This document shows positions 26,113 through 34,853 of a stretch of 64,000 nt of DNA, one piece after another. The position numbers were made by a program, and so were the translations under genes. The notes under the pieces were generated by a model that did no database searches, had not been told where the DNA came from, and saw only the letters and a list, made by a program, of their open reading frames with translations. This DNA comes from Helicobacter brantae (GTDB lineage Bacteria > Campylobacterota > Campylobacteria > Campylobacterales > Helicobacteraceae). Location: the NCBI RefSeq assembly GCF_003364205.1, contig NZ_NXLV01000005.1, positions 1 through 64,000 of the forward strand. Reading direction: 5' to 3'. Every line of letters starts with the position of its first letter. Positions within the stretch are counted from its first letter, which is position 1.

Positions 26113-27570
26113 ATGGAAAAATTTTTGAAACCTGTCTTGCACGATTGGAGGGCAAAAAATAGCTTTTATCTCAAAGAAAGGCTACAAAATGGGCTATATC
26201 GCTTCATAGGACACGAGTCTTTTAGTGGAATTTTACTCTTTGTTTGTGTGATTGTGGCAATGATACTTGCCAATCTTCCTAGCACTGCAAATCATTATTT
26301 TTCTTTGTGGGAAAGCAAAATCACACTTTCATTCAATAATTTTCATCAAGAAGTTACATTGATACATTTGATTAATGATTTTTTAATGTCTTTTTTCTTC
26401 TTAATGGTGGGATTGGAGATGAAGCGAGAGGTATTGTATGGGGATTTGATGGGCTTTAGGAAAATGAGTTTTTCTATGTTTGGGGCATTGGGCGGGATTG
26501 TCGTGCCTATTGCAATATATCTGTTTTTCAATCGTGGATTAGAGGGGAGTGGTGGGTTTGGAATCGCAATGAGCACAGATACAGCATTTGCTTTAGGGGT
26601 GATTTTTTTACTTGGCAAACGAATCCCCTCAGTGCTAAAAATCTTTCTTGTAACCCTTGCAGTAACAGATGATTTGGGGGCTGTGGTGATTATCACCATT
26701 TTTTATACAGAGTGCATTGATCTTGTTTGGCTCTCCCTTGCAGGGGCAAGTATAGTAGGGTTAATCTATCTTAATTTTAGAGATACTAAATATATCTTTC
26801 TCTATCTAGTTTTGGGGGCATTTTTGTGGTATTCCACGCTCAAAAGTGGTATTCACCCCACAATCGCAGCAGTCTTACTTGCCTTTTGTATCCCAGGGAA
26901 GACAAAGATCAATAAAGTATATTTTGAAAAAATGCTCAAAGAATGGGGTAAGCTAGATTTTGAAGAGATTTCTAAGATGAAAATCCCTGAGAGAGGAGAG
27001 GGGTTTTGGGATTCAAGCAAGAGAGCGATTTGCAAATTCTTTGGTTCAAATCAAACTCAAGAGTTAGATATCCACAAAATTAGCCATTATGTGCATATCC
27101 TAGATAGCATTGGCAAATACTCTTATTATGCCAAAAACCCACTTTTGGGCTTAGAGTTTGCACTTCAGCCCATTTGTGCGTATTTTATCGTGCCACTCTT
27201 TGCTTTTGCCAATGGTGGGGTTAGGATTACTGAGGGGTTAAATCTCTTTTATGAGCCGATGATGTGGGGAATTGTGTTTGGATTGGTTGTAGGGAAACCG
27301 ATTGGAATCTTGCTTTTTACCTACCTAAGTGAAAGACTTAATATCTCTATCAAGCCCAAAGGCTTAAGCTATAAGCATATCCTCTCAATTGGGTTTTTAG
27401 CAGGGATTGGCTTTACGATGTCGATGTTTGTAGCGACTTTGGCTTATGAGGATACACGCCTAGTAGATTTAGCTAAACTCTCGGTGCTATTTAGCTCACT
27501 TATTGCTACAATTTTGGGAATCACAGCATTATTTTTCAGCACAAAATCTAAACAAAATACAAAAGAATAG
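26113..27570 (+). CDS. nhaA: Na+/H+ antiporter NhaA
   Basis: Inner-membrane Na+/H+ exchanger of about 12 segments, 485 residues. The paired ion-binding aspartates are in LAVTDDLGAVV, and STDTAFALGVIFLLGKR and GLEMKREVLYG are further family signatures. A hydrophilic insert around residues 270-320 (SKMKIPERGEGF and following) lengthens it beyond E. coli NhaA, as in other Helicobacter. CAAGG lies before the ATG. Confidence 0.94.
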   Translation: MEKFLKPVLHDWRAKNSFYLKERLQNGLYRFIGHESFSGILLFVCVIVAMILANLPSTANHYFSLWESKITLSFNNFHQEVTLIHLINDFLMSFFFLMVGLEMKREVLYGDLMGFRKMSFSMFGALGGIVVPIAIYLFFNRGLEGSGGFGIAMSTDTAFALGVIFLLGKRIPSVLKIFLVTLAVTDDLGAVVIITIFYTECIDLVWLSLAGASIVGLIYLNFRDTKYIFLYLVLGAFLWYSTLKSGIHPTIAAVLLAFCIPGKTKINKVYFEKMLKEWGKLDFEEISKMKIPERGEGFWDSSKRAICKFFGSNQTQELDIHKISHYVHILDSIGKYSYYAKNPLLGLEFALQPICAYFIVPLFAFANGGVRITEGLNLFYEPMMWGIVFGLVVGKPIGILLFTYLSERLNISIKPKGLSYKHILSIGFLAGIGFTMSMFVATLAYEDTRLVDLAKLSVLFSSLIATILGITALFFSTKSKQNTKE

Positions 27571-27600
27571 TTATAAAATATATTTTTTTACTCCTAGCAC

Positions 27601-27632
27601 TTGACAAATACTAGGGGGGGGGGGGATATAAT
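27601..27632 (+). promoter_or_regulatory. Phase-variable promoter with G12 in the -35/-10 spacer
   Basis: A perfect TTGACA (27601-27606) and a perfect TATAAT (27627-27632) are separated by 20 bases that include twelve consecutive G (27614-27625). The optimal spacing of 17 would be reached with nine G. Slippage in the tract would therefore change promoter strength. The downstream gene is the OYE-type oxidoreductase, 33 bases after the -10. Confidence 0.85.
27614..27625 (+). repeat. G12 homopolymer tract (promoter spacer)
   Basis: Twelve consecutive G in an otherwise AT-rich intergenic region. Tracts of this length are typical slipped-strand sites in Helicobacter. Confidence 0.95.
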
Positions 27633-27664
27633 ATCTTTTTAAGTCTATTTCTAAAGGAAAAACT

Positions 27665-28834
27665 ATGGAACTCTTTTCGCCTAGCAAAATTGCAAGTATT
27701 ACTTTCAAAAATCATATCTTAAGAGCTGCCACAGCAGAGAATATGGGAGATGAGAGAGGGAGACCTACTCCTGAATTGTTCAAAAAATACGAAGCCCTAG
27801 CCAAAGGAGAGGTGGGAGGAATCATCACAGGGAATATCGCTATCAGCCAAAATGCTAAGCCACTTTTGGAAAAGGGCATTCTTGTCCTTGATGAAGACAA
27901 TGTCCCCTCTCTTGCCAAGCTTACTGAACATATCCACTCTTTTGGCACTCCAATCATCGCTCAACTTGTCCATACAGGAGGGCAAAGCGAGAGAGAAAAT
28001 GCTATTGCCCCCTCCCAAGTCTCAGACTATAAAGCAAGAGAGATGAGTGAGGAGGAGATAAGAGAGGTTATCAATGATTTTTCTCAAGCGATTTTGAGAG
28101 CCAAAAAGGCAGGATTTGATGGGGTGGAGCTTCATTGTGCTCACGGATTTTTGCTCTCTGAATTTTTCTCTCCAAGGACGAATAAGAGGGTGGATCAATG
28201 GGGAGGAAGCATACAAAATCGCACACGAATTGCCCTAGAGATTATCAGTGAGGCTAGAGAGCTTGTAGGAGATTTCCTAATCCTTGCCAAAATCAATGGG
28301 TTTGAAACGCTTAAGGGTGGGATTGATATCCAAGAGGGGGTAGAGATTGCCAAAAAGCTAGAGGAATATGGGGTTGATGCCATAGAGGTTTCAAATGGTA
28401 TGATTAAGGCAGGAATGGCAAGTATTCGTGGAAATGTCCCCTCTGAAATGCTTCTTGCACTTGATCCAAAATTTGCTAAGATTCCAAAGTTTCTCAAACC
28501 CCTTGTAGCAAAGGCTGTGAAATTTTTCATCCCTCAGCCCAAACCCACTCAAAACTACAATCTCCCTAGCACCAAAGCAATCAAATCTGCACTTCAAATC
28601 CCTATCATTGCTGTGGGTGGAATCACAAAGCTAGAAGATATGCAAAAAATCATACAAGACAAAGACGCTGATTTTCTCTCCCTCTCTCGCCCTCTTATCA
28701 TTGAGCCAAGTTTTGTGAAAAAACTTCAAGAGGGAAGAAGCAAAGAATCTAAATGCATTCAGTGCAATTTCTGTCTTATAGGCTCTTTATATGGACCTTT
28801 GAAGTGCCATTATGGGAAAGTCCCCAAGATTTAG
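27665..28834 (+). CDS. OYE-family NADH:flavin oxidoreductase
   Basis: A 389-residue single-domain FMN TIM-barrel enzyme of the old yellow enzyme family. Features are RAATAENMGDERGRPT (N-terminal active-site region), GVELHCAHGFLLSEFFSP followed by TNKRVDQWGGS, and a C-terminal Cys set C-x2-C-x2-C-x10-C (CIQCNFC...KC) that recalls the iron-sulfur site of 2,4-dienoyl-CoA reductase-type members. The C-terminal NAD-binding domain of those enzymes is absent. TAAAGGAA precedes the ATG. Expression is probably controlled by the G-tract promoter. The substrate is unknown. Confidence 0.85.
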   Translation: MELFSPSKIASITFKNHILRAATAENMGDERGRPTPELFKKYEALAKGEVGGIITGNIAISQNAKPLLEKGILVLDEDNVPSLAKLTEHIHSFGTPIIAQLVHTGGQSERENAIAPSQVSDYKAREMSEEEIREVINDFSQAILRAKKAGFDGVELHCAHGFLLSEFFSPRTNKRVDQWGGSIQNRTRIALEIISEARELVGDFLILAKINGFETLKGGIDIQEGVEIAKKLEEYGVDAIEVSNGMIKAGMASIRGNVPSEMLLALDPKFAKIPKFLKPLVAKAVKFFIPQPKPTQNYNLPSTKAIKSALQIPIIAVGGITKLEDMQKIIQDKDADFLSLSRPLIIEPSFVKKLQEGRSKESKCIQCNFCLIGSLYGPLKCHYGKVPKI

Positions 28835-29379
28835 CACTTTTTGATATGCTCCAAAAACTCAGCCCTTGTTTTAGAGCTTTCTTTGAATATCCCTCTGACT
28901 GCACTTGTTAGCAGGGTGGAAGATTTTTTCTCCACCCCACGCATTGCCATACATAAATGAGTCGCCTCACACACTAGCATCGCTCCTTTGGGGGATAGCT
29001 CACGCATTAGGGTTTCAATGATTTCAAAGGTAAGATTCTCTTGAGTTTGAAGTCGCCTTGCATACATTTCAATGAGTTTGGCAAAGTCGCTAATCCCCGC
29101 GATTTTCTCTTGTGGGATATAGCCGATAGTAATTGAGCCAAAAAAAGGCAGTAGATGATGCTCACACATTGAGTAAAATTCGACATTTTTTATCACTATC
29201 ATCTCATTGTAGGGAATCTCACAAAAGGTTGTATGAAACACCTCTTTTGCCTCTTTGTGATACCCACTCAAAAGCTCTCCCAAAGACTGCTCTAGGCGTT
29301 GGGGGGTGTTTTTTAGTCCCTCTCGATGAGGGTTTTCCCCCACGCTTTTGCAAAGTTTCTCAAAAAAATCTCTATACAT
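28831..29379 (-). CDS. folE: GTP cyclohydrolase I
   Basis: First step of tetrahydrofolate synthesis, GTP to dihydroneopterin triphosphate. The 182-residue protein shows MCEHHLLPFFG with zinc ligands, the catalytic and substrate segment ISDFAKLIEMYARRLQTQENLT, and CMAMRGVEKKSS. Two adjacent ATG codons are possible; AAGGAGG lies five bases before the second (29379), the better spacing. The start overlaps the end of truD. Its stop is interlocked with the OYE gene stop. Confidence 0.93.
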   Translation of the reverse strand: MYRDFFEKLCKSVGENPHREGLKNTPQRLEQSLGELLSGYHKEAKEVFHTTFCEIPYNEMIVIKNVEFYSMCEHHLLPFFGSITIGYIPQEKIAGISDFAKLIEMYARRLQTQENLTFEIIETLMRELSPKGAMLVCEATHLCMAMRGVEKKSSTLLTSAVRGIFKESSKTRAEFLEHIKKC

Positions 29380-30487
29380 CATCTCCTCCTTGAATTTCTC
29401 TATTGGCTAGAGTTTCTAGCAAAATCGTGGCATAAGAGCCTTTGGGGAGGAAAAAATTTAGCTCTAGTTGAGCTTTTTCCTCAATATAGCGATAGTCTAG
29501 CTCTTGGGGGAATACCCAAGCAAAACGATGCGAGCCAATCTCTTTGATAGAGTGATCCAAAAACTCCTCTTGATAGGAGAGGGCATCAAGGAGAGGGAGC
29601 GTGGTTTTTTTGCCACTTAGCACACCACAGGGGACAATGTCTTTGGCAAAAAATCTTTGAGCTTCTTCTTTTATATCGCTTAATGCAAAGAGTTTGCCAT
29701 AAGGGTAGTGGTGCATCAGCTCTCCCTCAAGGAGCTTGAAAGGGTGGGGTTGAGAGAGTAGGGAATGGGTGGATTGGATAGGGGGAAGAGATTGCAACTC
29801 TAGGGCTTTGGCTAACTCTTTGGGAGAGAATTCTTGGATCAAAAGGCTTGTTTGCACTCTTTGAGAGAGCCAAAGGTTGAAGAGATGACTTTGATAGCTT
29901 GAGATAAGAAAGGTGGAGAGTTTTTTATCTCGTATTTTCTTCTTCCCCTCAATAATTGCCTTGCCCTCAAGATAGTTATCCCCAAACTTGCCAAACCTTT
30001 GGAATCCAAAGTAATTGGGCATACCAAAATCTGAAATTTTTTGCAATACGCTTTTGATTTTCTCCAAATCGCTCTTTTGCACTTTTTTTATTCGGATAAA
30101 AAACTTATTGCCCTTGAGGTGGCCGACTCTAAGTTTATTGGCGTGAGGAGTGGTGGAGAGGATTTTGATATTTTTTTGCTCCAAAGTGCTTTGGGATTGA
30201 CTAAGTGCGTGTTCAAATCGTTTGGGGAGAGTGAGGGCTTGAGTGGTAAGGGCGTTTTTGTCTTTCAATCCTGCATAGCCAATCTCTTTGCTACTTACCC
30301 CCAAAGTAGAGCTTAGGATTTTTATGAGTTCAGGGGTGGAGAGAGATTTTTTCCTCACCACTATATAGAGGTGTTCCCCCTCGCCACTTGGCTCATAAAG
30401 TGGCACTTCTTGCACCACAAAATCTCTAGGAGTTTGAGTGAAGTGAAAATGGATAGGTGAGTGAGAGTAGGGGGAAAGTCTAAGCAT
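29372..30487 (-). CDS. truD: tRNA pseudouridine(13) synthase TruD
   Basis: Makes pseudouridine 13 in tRNA. The 371-residue protein has the catalytic motif GYAGLKDKNA (Asp in LKDK) and the family's MPNYFGFQRFG segment near residue 155, followed by a TRUD insertion domain. folE starts inside its last codons. Confidence 0.93.
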   Translation of the reverse strand: MLRLSPYSHSPIHFHFTQTPRDFVVQEVPLYEPSGEGEHLYIVVRKKSLSTPELIKILSSTLGVSSKEIGYAGLKDKNALTTQALTLPKRFEHALSQSQSTLEQKNIKILSTTPHANKLRVGHLKGNKFFIRIKKVQKSDLEKIKSVLQKISDFGMPNYFGFQRFGKFGDNYLEGKAIIEGKKKIRDKKLSTFLISSYQSHLFNLWLSQRVQTSLLIQEFSPKELAKALELQSLPPIQSTHSLLSQPHPFKLLEGELMHHYPYGKLFALSDIKEEAQRFFAKDIVPCGVLSGKKTTLPLLDALSYQEEFLDHSIKEIGSHRFAWVFPQELDYRYIEEKAQLELNFFLPKGSYATILLETLANREIQGGDDV

Positions 30488-30558
30488 TGCAATATCCTCA
30501 ATTTGGCAAATTCAAAGCAAATTATATCAGAGTGAGAAGTTATTATTTTTTTGTAGTT

Positions 30559-30564
30559 TATAAT
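30559..30564 (+). promoter_or_regulatory. -10 element for sodB
   Basis: A perfect TATAAT lies about 45 bases before the sodB ATG in the divergent gap with truD. Confidence 0.55.
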
Positions 30565-30608
30565 ACCCACTTCCTATCACAAGGAAAATCAAAAATAAAG
30601 GAATAAAA

Positions 30609-31241
30609 ATGTTTCAACTAAGAAAATTACCTTTTGAAAAAGAGGCACTCTCAGAGCTTATTAGCGATAAGACTTTTGAATACCACTATGGCAAACATCA
30701 TCAAACCTATGTCAATAATCTCAACAATCTCATCAAAGACAATGAGTTTGAGAATATGCACTTGCTAGATATTATCTTGAAATCTTCAGGTGGTGTATTT
30801 AACAATTCAGCTCAAGTTTTCAATCACGATTTTTATTGGGATAGTATCGCTCCTAAGAGAAGCGTAATGAGTGAGGAGCTTAAGAGTGCGATTGTGGAGA
30901 GTTTTGGAAGTGTAGAGAAATTCCAAGAAGAGCTAATCTCCAAAGCGACAACGCTTTTTGGTTCTGGGTGGTGTTGGCTTGTGCTTGATGAAAAAAGTCA
31001 AAAGCTAGAAATCACTCAAACAAGTAATGCCCAAGTGCCAATGACTGAGGGCAAAATCCCACTAGTAACCATAGATGTATGGGAACACGCATACTACATT
31101 GACTACAAAAACGCTCGTCCAAGCTATCTAGGAAAGTTTTGGGAGTTTATCAACTGGGATTTTGCTTCCAAAATGTTCTCAATGGCAAAAGCCAAAGGAA
31201 TGGGAGCAACTAGAGAGTACATCTCAAGTTTGCATTCTTAA
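30609..31241 (+). CDS. sodB: Iron superoxide dismutase
   Basis: Converts superoxide to O2 and H2O2. The 210-residue protein has metal ligands His26 (FEYHYGKHHQTYV), His73 (FNHDFYW), Asp156 and His160 (DVWEHAYYIDYKNARPSYL). FGSGWCWLV is the Fe-type signature. It has its own promoter and a strong terminator, so it appears monocistronic. Confidence 0.95.
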   Translation: MFQLRKLPFEKEALSELISDKTFEYHYGKHHQTYVNNLNNLIKDNEFENMHLLDIILKSSGGVFNNSAQVFNHDFYWDSIAPKRSVMSEELKSAIVESFGSVEKFQEELISKATTLFGSGWCWLVLDEKSQKLEITQTSNAQVPMTEGKIPLVTIDVWEHAYYIDYKNARPSYLGKFWEFINWDFASKMFSMAKAKGMGATREYISSLHS

Positions 31242-31247
31242 TCCACT

Positions 31248-31267
31248 AGGGGAGAAATCCCCTTTTT
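31248..31267 (+). terminator. Rho-independent terminator after sodB
   Basis: GGGGA and TCCCC form a stem around the loop GAAA, followed directly by TTTTT. It begins eight bases after the sodB stop. Confidence 0.85.
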
Positions 31268-31368
31268 GCTTCTTCTATCTTTCCTCTCAAATTTTTTTAA
31301 ATTTAGAAAAATAAAACTTTACAGATATATACTTGACTTGTTATTTTTGTATATAAAAGGAGGAGATG

Positions 31369-32127
31369 ATGAGGGCGATTCTGCTTGTATTTTTATTGCT
31401 TACAAATGTTTTGTATTGTGGTGGTGATGACTATGTAGATGAGGGGTATCGTGAGTTTTTGACTGAAAAAGAAGCATTGGAGTGGGGGAATAGTTGGCTT
31501 AGGGGTTCTATCTTTAGTGATGATGAGAAAGAGGTGATTTTAAAATACTCCAAAACCTCATGGACTTTTAATGAAAAATTAAGAGGGGGAGAAAAGTTTG
31601 AAAATCTTCCTCAAGAGGAACAGGAGCTGATCAAAAGACTTGATAAGGCTGTGGGTAAATTTCCACTCTTTGAGAAATTATATCTTTTTCGGTATGTAAA
31701 TCTTGATGTACTGGCAAGTATGTATGGTTGGGGGGCATTAGGGGGGACATATGAGGAATATGAAGAATCCGATTCGTTGGGAATCAAACACAAGAAAATA
31801 AAATTTAATAAAAAAATAAAAGACTTACTCAAAGATATTAAAAAGCGAAGATATATTGATCCAGGATTTATGTCAACGACAATGGTAAAAGATGCTGTTT
31901 TTGGTGGGCGTCCCATTGAGCTAAAAATCAAAATACCAGTCTATACAACAGGATTATTTATCGCAAGAGATGGATATACTTTTTTTATCAAAGAATGCGA
32001 AATTCTTTTTCCAAGAAATAGGACGCTATTTTTTGAAGGGTATAGTTTGAGTGAAGATGGAAGTAGATTGACACTCTATGCCAAAATGAAAGGTCCTTGG
32101 TGGTATGTCAAAGATGACAAGAAGTAA
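31369..32127 (+). CDS. Predicted secreted ADP-ribosyltransferase toxin
   Basis: The 252-residue protein has a signal peptide (residues 1-17; Cys17 could also be a lipobox Cys) and a single domain with the R-S-E signature of arginine-type ADP-ribosyltransferase exotoxins: Arg108 in LYLFRYVN, Ser169-Thr-Thr in DPGFMSTTM, and Glu209-x-Glu211 in KECEILFPRN. The region after the signal, LTEKEALEWGNSW then DDEKEVILKYSKTSW and LRGG, follows the order seen in C3 and iota-type toxins. Such enzymes transfer ADP-ribose from NAD to host proteins; the target here is unknown. AAGGAGG lies five bases before the second of two ATGs (31369). The gene stands alone between sodB and two outer-membrane protein genes. 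Confidence 0.8.
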   Translation: MRAILLVFLLLTNVLYCGGDDYVDEGYREFLTEKEALEWGNSWLRGSIFSDDEKEVILKYSKTSWTFNEKLRGGEKFENLPQEEQELIKRLDKAVGKFPLFEKLYLFRYVNLDVLASMYGWGALGGTYEEYEESDSLGIKHKKIKFNKKIKDLLKDIKKRRYIDPGFMSTTMVKDAVFGGRPIELKIKIPVYTTGLFIARDGYTFFIKECEILFPRNRTLFFEGYSLSEDGSRLTLYAKMKGPWWYVKDDKK

Positions 32128-32139
32128 GATATTTGAAGA

Positions 32140-32155
32140 GGGGAGAAACCTCCCC
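32140..32155. terminator. Hairpin between convergent toxin and outer-membrane genes
   Basis: GGGGAG and CTCCCC form a six-base-pair GC stem with a four-base loop, located between two convergent stops. No T-run follows on either strand, so termination would be weak. Confidence 0.4.
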
Positions 32156-32165
32156 CCAAGAGGAA

Positions 32166-33491
32166 TCAGAATCGATAAGCAATCTCTGCATTAACCCCAC
32201 TTGTATCAGGACTTCCAACATATTCAATAGATATTCCAAAATCTCTCATTGGCATAAATTGAGCTCCAGCTAGAAAATTTACAGGAAATTTATCAAGTTC
32301 GACAGAATATCCCTGCACCAATCCACCTGTAGAGGCACTCAAATCCTTGCCTTTTGTAGAACCAAAAAGCTCAATTCTTTGTACTCCCACATGCATTGTA
32401 AAGATTCCCTCATAGGTATAGCCCACTCTTGGAGCAATATACATCAGAGGTTTTTGAACAAAGCCTTTAACATTATTTTGCCAATCATCAAGCTGGACAT
32501 ATCCACCAGAAAGCATACAGGAGGCAAAAAATCCTTTGTAACCGATAGCAAGATTTGTCCCACCCATAACGACATAGCCATTAAGAATATTTTTGATTGA
32601 TCCGACATTAAAACTCACAGAACTGATTGTCGTATTGCTAACAAGACTGCTAAGTCGCCCATCAAGAAGTTCTGAGAGAACAAGGGGATTATCTAGAGGA
32701 ATTGTTGCTGTTCCAACATTGGTTTCTTGCTCCATTCTGATATATGCCGCTGTTACAAAAAGATTCATAAAGGGAAAAAGATAAATATCAAACTTGCCAC
32801 CTACAGCTCCTGTTACAGCTCGAATTGTGCCATCAGAAAGCTCCCATTCTTTCTCTCCTGTTCCAAAAGCATTGTTGAGTGTTGTTGCCAAATCAGAAAA
32901 GAAGGCTTCACGATTGTCTGTCGCAGTACATAGTCCACTTTCTGTCTTACACCCATTGCCAGCAGTAATCAACCCTGCCGTTGTAACGGTTTGTCCTAGA
33001 ATTTTTGTTTGATAGCCAAATAGACTTCCATCATTTAAGAAAGTTTGAATTGTGGGGACTGATGATGTTGCACTTTGAATTTTTGTAAGAGCATCATTAA
33101 CCCCACTGCTTACTGAGCTTCCTAAATTTGCTCCCATTTGTCCTTTAAATTTCTTTACTCTATAAGTTTCAACGGTATAACTTCCAATGACAGAAAATCC
33201 AATCGGATTAGGGAGTGTCCCTGGCTCAATATGAAGCAGTGTTTGAAGCATAGGGAGATAGTAGGCGGTTTTGGGGATAGAGGTCTTGATGGGATAATTA
33301 CTTGTGGGGACCGGCACGGTTTCCCTAGGGACTTGAAGTTCTAATTCTTTTTCTTTGATTTTTTCAATCAAAGTTTTTTTCTTGCCATTGCTCTCTAGTG
33401 TGGCATCAGCAAGAGTTTGAGAAGATACTAGATTGCTTTGAGCCAAAGCAAAAGAGCCAAAAAAAAGTAAGGGTAAAAGCGACTTTTTCAT
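32166..33491 (-). CDS. Outer-membrane protein, paralogue A
   Basis: The 441-residue protein has a signal peptide (MKKSLLPLLFFGSFALA-QS), a Lys/Glu-rich linker (KKKTLIEKIKEKELELQVPR), the conserved NYPIKT and YLPMLQTLLHIE segments, and a beta-strand-rich C-terminus ending GVNAEIAYRF with terminal Phe. It is an outer-membrane barrel of a Helicobacter family I cannot name. A close paralogue follows upstream on the same strand. This copy is intact, with no G-tract. An extended -10 lies about 35 bases upstream. Confidence 0.75.
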   Translation of the reverse strand: MKKSLLPLLFFGSFALAQSNLVSSQTLADATLESNGKKKTLIEKIKEKELELQVPRETVPVPTSNYPIKTSIPKTAYYLPMLQTLLHIEPGTLPNPIGFSVIGSYTVETYRVKKFKGQMGANLGSSVSSGVNDALTKIQSATSSVPTIQTFLNDGSLFGYQTKILGQTVTTAGLITAGNGCKTESGLCTATDNREAFFSDLATTLNNAFGTGEKEWELSDGTIRAVTGAVGGKFDIYLFPFMNLFVTAAYIRMEQETNVGTATIPLDNPLVLSELLDGRLSSLVSNTTISSVSFNVGSIKNILNGYVVMGGTNLAIGYKGFFASCMLSGGYVQLDDWQNNVKGFVQKPLMYIAPRVGYTYEGIFTMHVGVQRIELFGSTKGKDLSASTGGLVQGYSVELDKFPVNFLAGAQFMPMRDFGISIEYVGSPDTSGVNAEIAYRF

Positions 33492-33523
33492 CCAATCTCC
33501 TAGGTTTTTGTCAAAAACTTGGC

Positions 33524-33532
33524 ATTATAGCA
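33524..33532 (-). promoter_or_regulatory. Extended -10 promoter for paralogue A
   Basis: On the minus strand TGCTATAAT is a perfect extended -10, 33-41 bases before the ATG at 33491. Confidence 0.55.
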
Positions 33533-33650
33533 GGTTAGTAGGATGATAAGTAAATTTTAGTGCATAAGAATCCTAAGTGAGATTTTGCAATAATTTAAAA
33601 ACAATACAAAAATAGAAACTAAAAAACTAACTTTTTACATATTTTCTCCT

Positions 33651-34801
33651 TTAAAATCGATAAGCAATCTCTGCGTTTAGTCCCTTGACATCAGGGCTGA
33701 AGACATATTCAAATGAGATTCCCAAATCCCTCATAGGATTGAAGTTTGTGCCGATGAGGAAATTGACAGGGAATTTTTCGATTTCTACTGAAAATCCATC
33801 AACAAGCCCACCTGTGATCTGACTTAGGTCATTGCCTGAGGTTGAGCCAAAGAGCTCCACTCTTTGCACCCCAAAGTGTGCTGTCATTACTCCCCCAAGA
33901 GAGTATCCCACCCTAGGAGCAATATACATAAAAGGTTTTTTGACAAAGCCTTTAATATCGTTTGCTAAATCATCAAGTTTGACATATCCTCCTGCAATCA
34001 TACAAGAGAGGAAAAAGCCTTTGTATCCGATGGCAAGGTTTGTCCCACCCATTACAGCCCATCCATCAAGATTGTTTTCTAGCACATCAACATCAAAGCT
34101 CATCGTGCTTTTATTTCCAAGTGGTTTTTTAAGAGGAATTGTTGCTATTCCAACATTGGTGCTTTGTTGCATATTAAGATATGTTCCTGCTGCAAAAAGT
34201 TGCATAAAGGGAAATATCCAAGTGTCAAGTTTGACTCCTACTGCTCCTGTTTTTGTATTGACAGTTCCCTCAGAGAGTTGCCATTCTTTTGTCTCTCCTG
34301 CTCCAGCCATTGAATTTATGATTGAGTTACCAAATGAGAGAAGACAAACACCCTGCAATATTCCTTTAAGTTCGCTAGGAATCATTTTATTATCTAAATT
34401 AGCACATAGATTTTGCCCTAGATTTGCACTTAGAGTTCCATTGAATTTTTTGATACGATAATTCTCCTCTGTATAGCTCCCAATGATAGAGACTCCGATA
34501 GGATTGGGCAAACTTCCTGCTTCAATATGGAGCAGGGTTTGGAGCATAGGGAGGTATTCAGTGGTTTTGGGGATAGGGGTTTTGATAGGATAGTTGATGG
34601 CTTCTACCGGCACGGTTTCTCTAGGGACTTGAAGTTCTAGCTCTTTTTCTTTGATTTTGTCAATTAGAGTTTTTTTGGGTGGTTGTTGAAGTGAAGTTTC
34701 TGTGAGATTTTGGGTATCTTGAAGAGGATTAAGCTCTTGGGCAAGTAGGGAAGAAAGGGCTATACCCCCCCCCCCAATAGGGCTAGAAGTGTTTTGTTCA
34801 T
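33651..34801 (-). pseudogene. Outer-membrane protein, paralogue B, phase-OFF at a C11 tract
   Basis: Reading from the ATG at 34801, the signal peptide MNKTLLALLGGG runs into eleven G (minus strand) and then the stop TAG, giving a 13-residue product. With twelve or nine G the frame continues into IALSSLLAQELN, a normal signal end, and joins the rest: KKTLIDKIKEKELELQVPRE, NYPIKT, YLPMLQTLLHIE and a barrel ending GLNAEIAYRF. The protein would be about 383 residues, homologous to paralogue A throughout. It is best read as a contingency gene switched off by slippage, not a decayed gene, because the downstream frame is fully open. Confidence 0.85.
34765..34775 (+). repeat. C11 tract inside the signal-peptide coding region of paralogue B
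   Basis: Eleven consecutive C on the plus strand (G on the coding strand) after codon 8. Adding one base or removing two restores the open frame. Confidence 0.95.
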
Positions 34802-34840
34802 AAGTATTATTTCCTTAAAAGTCTAAAATCAAAAACTTAG

Positions 34841-34849
34841 ATTATATCA
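34841..34849 (-). promoter_or_regulatory. Extended -10 promoter for paralogue B
   Basis: On the minus strand TGATATAAT is an extended -10 about 40 bases before the ATG at 34801. It lies directly after the PurL-like relic. Confidence 0.55.
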
Positions 34850-34853
34850 TACT

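Noticed and set aside
31333-31356. TTGACT and TATATAA as promoter of the toxin gene
   Set aside because: The spacing is only 11 bases, and transcription from that -10 would begin at the ribosome-binding site, leaving no leader.
32152-32157. C6 run after the toxin gene as a fourth variable tract
   Set aside because: It is short, intergenic and better explained as part of a hairpin stem.
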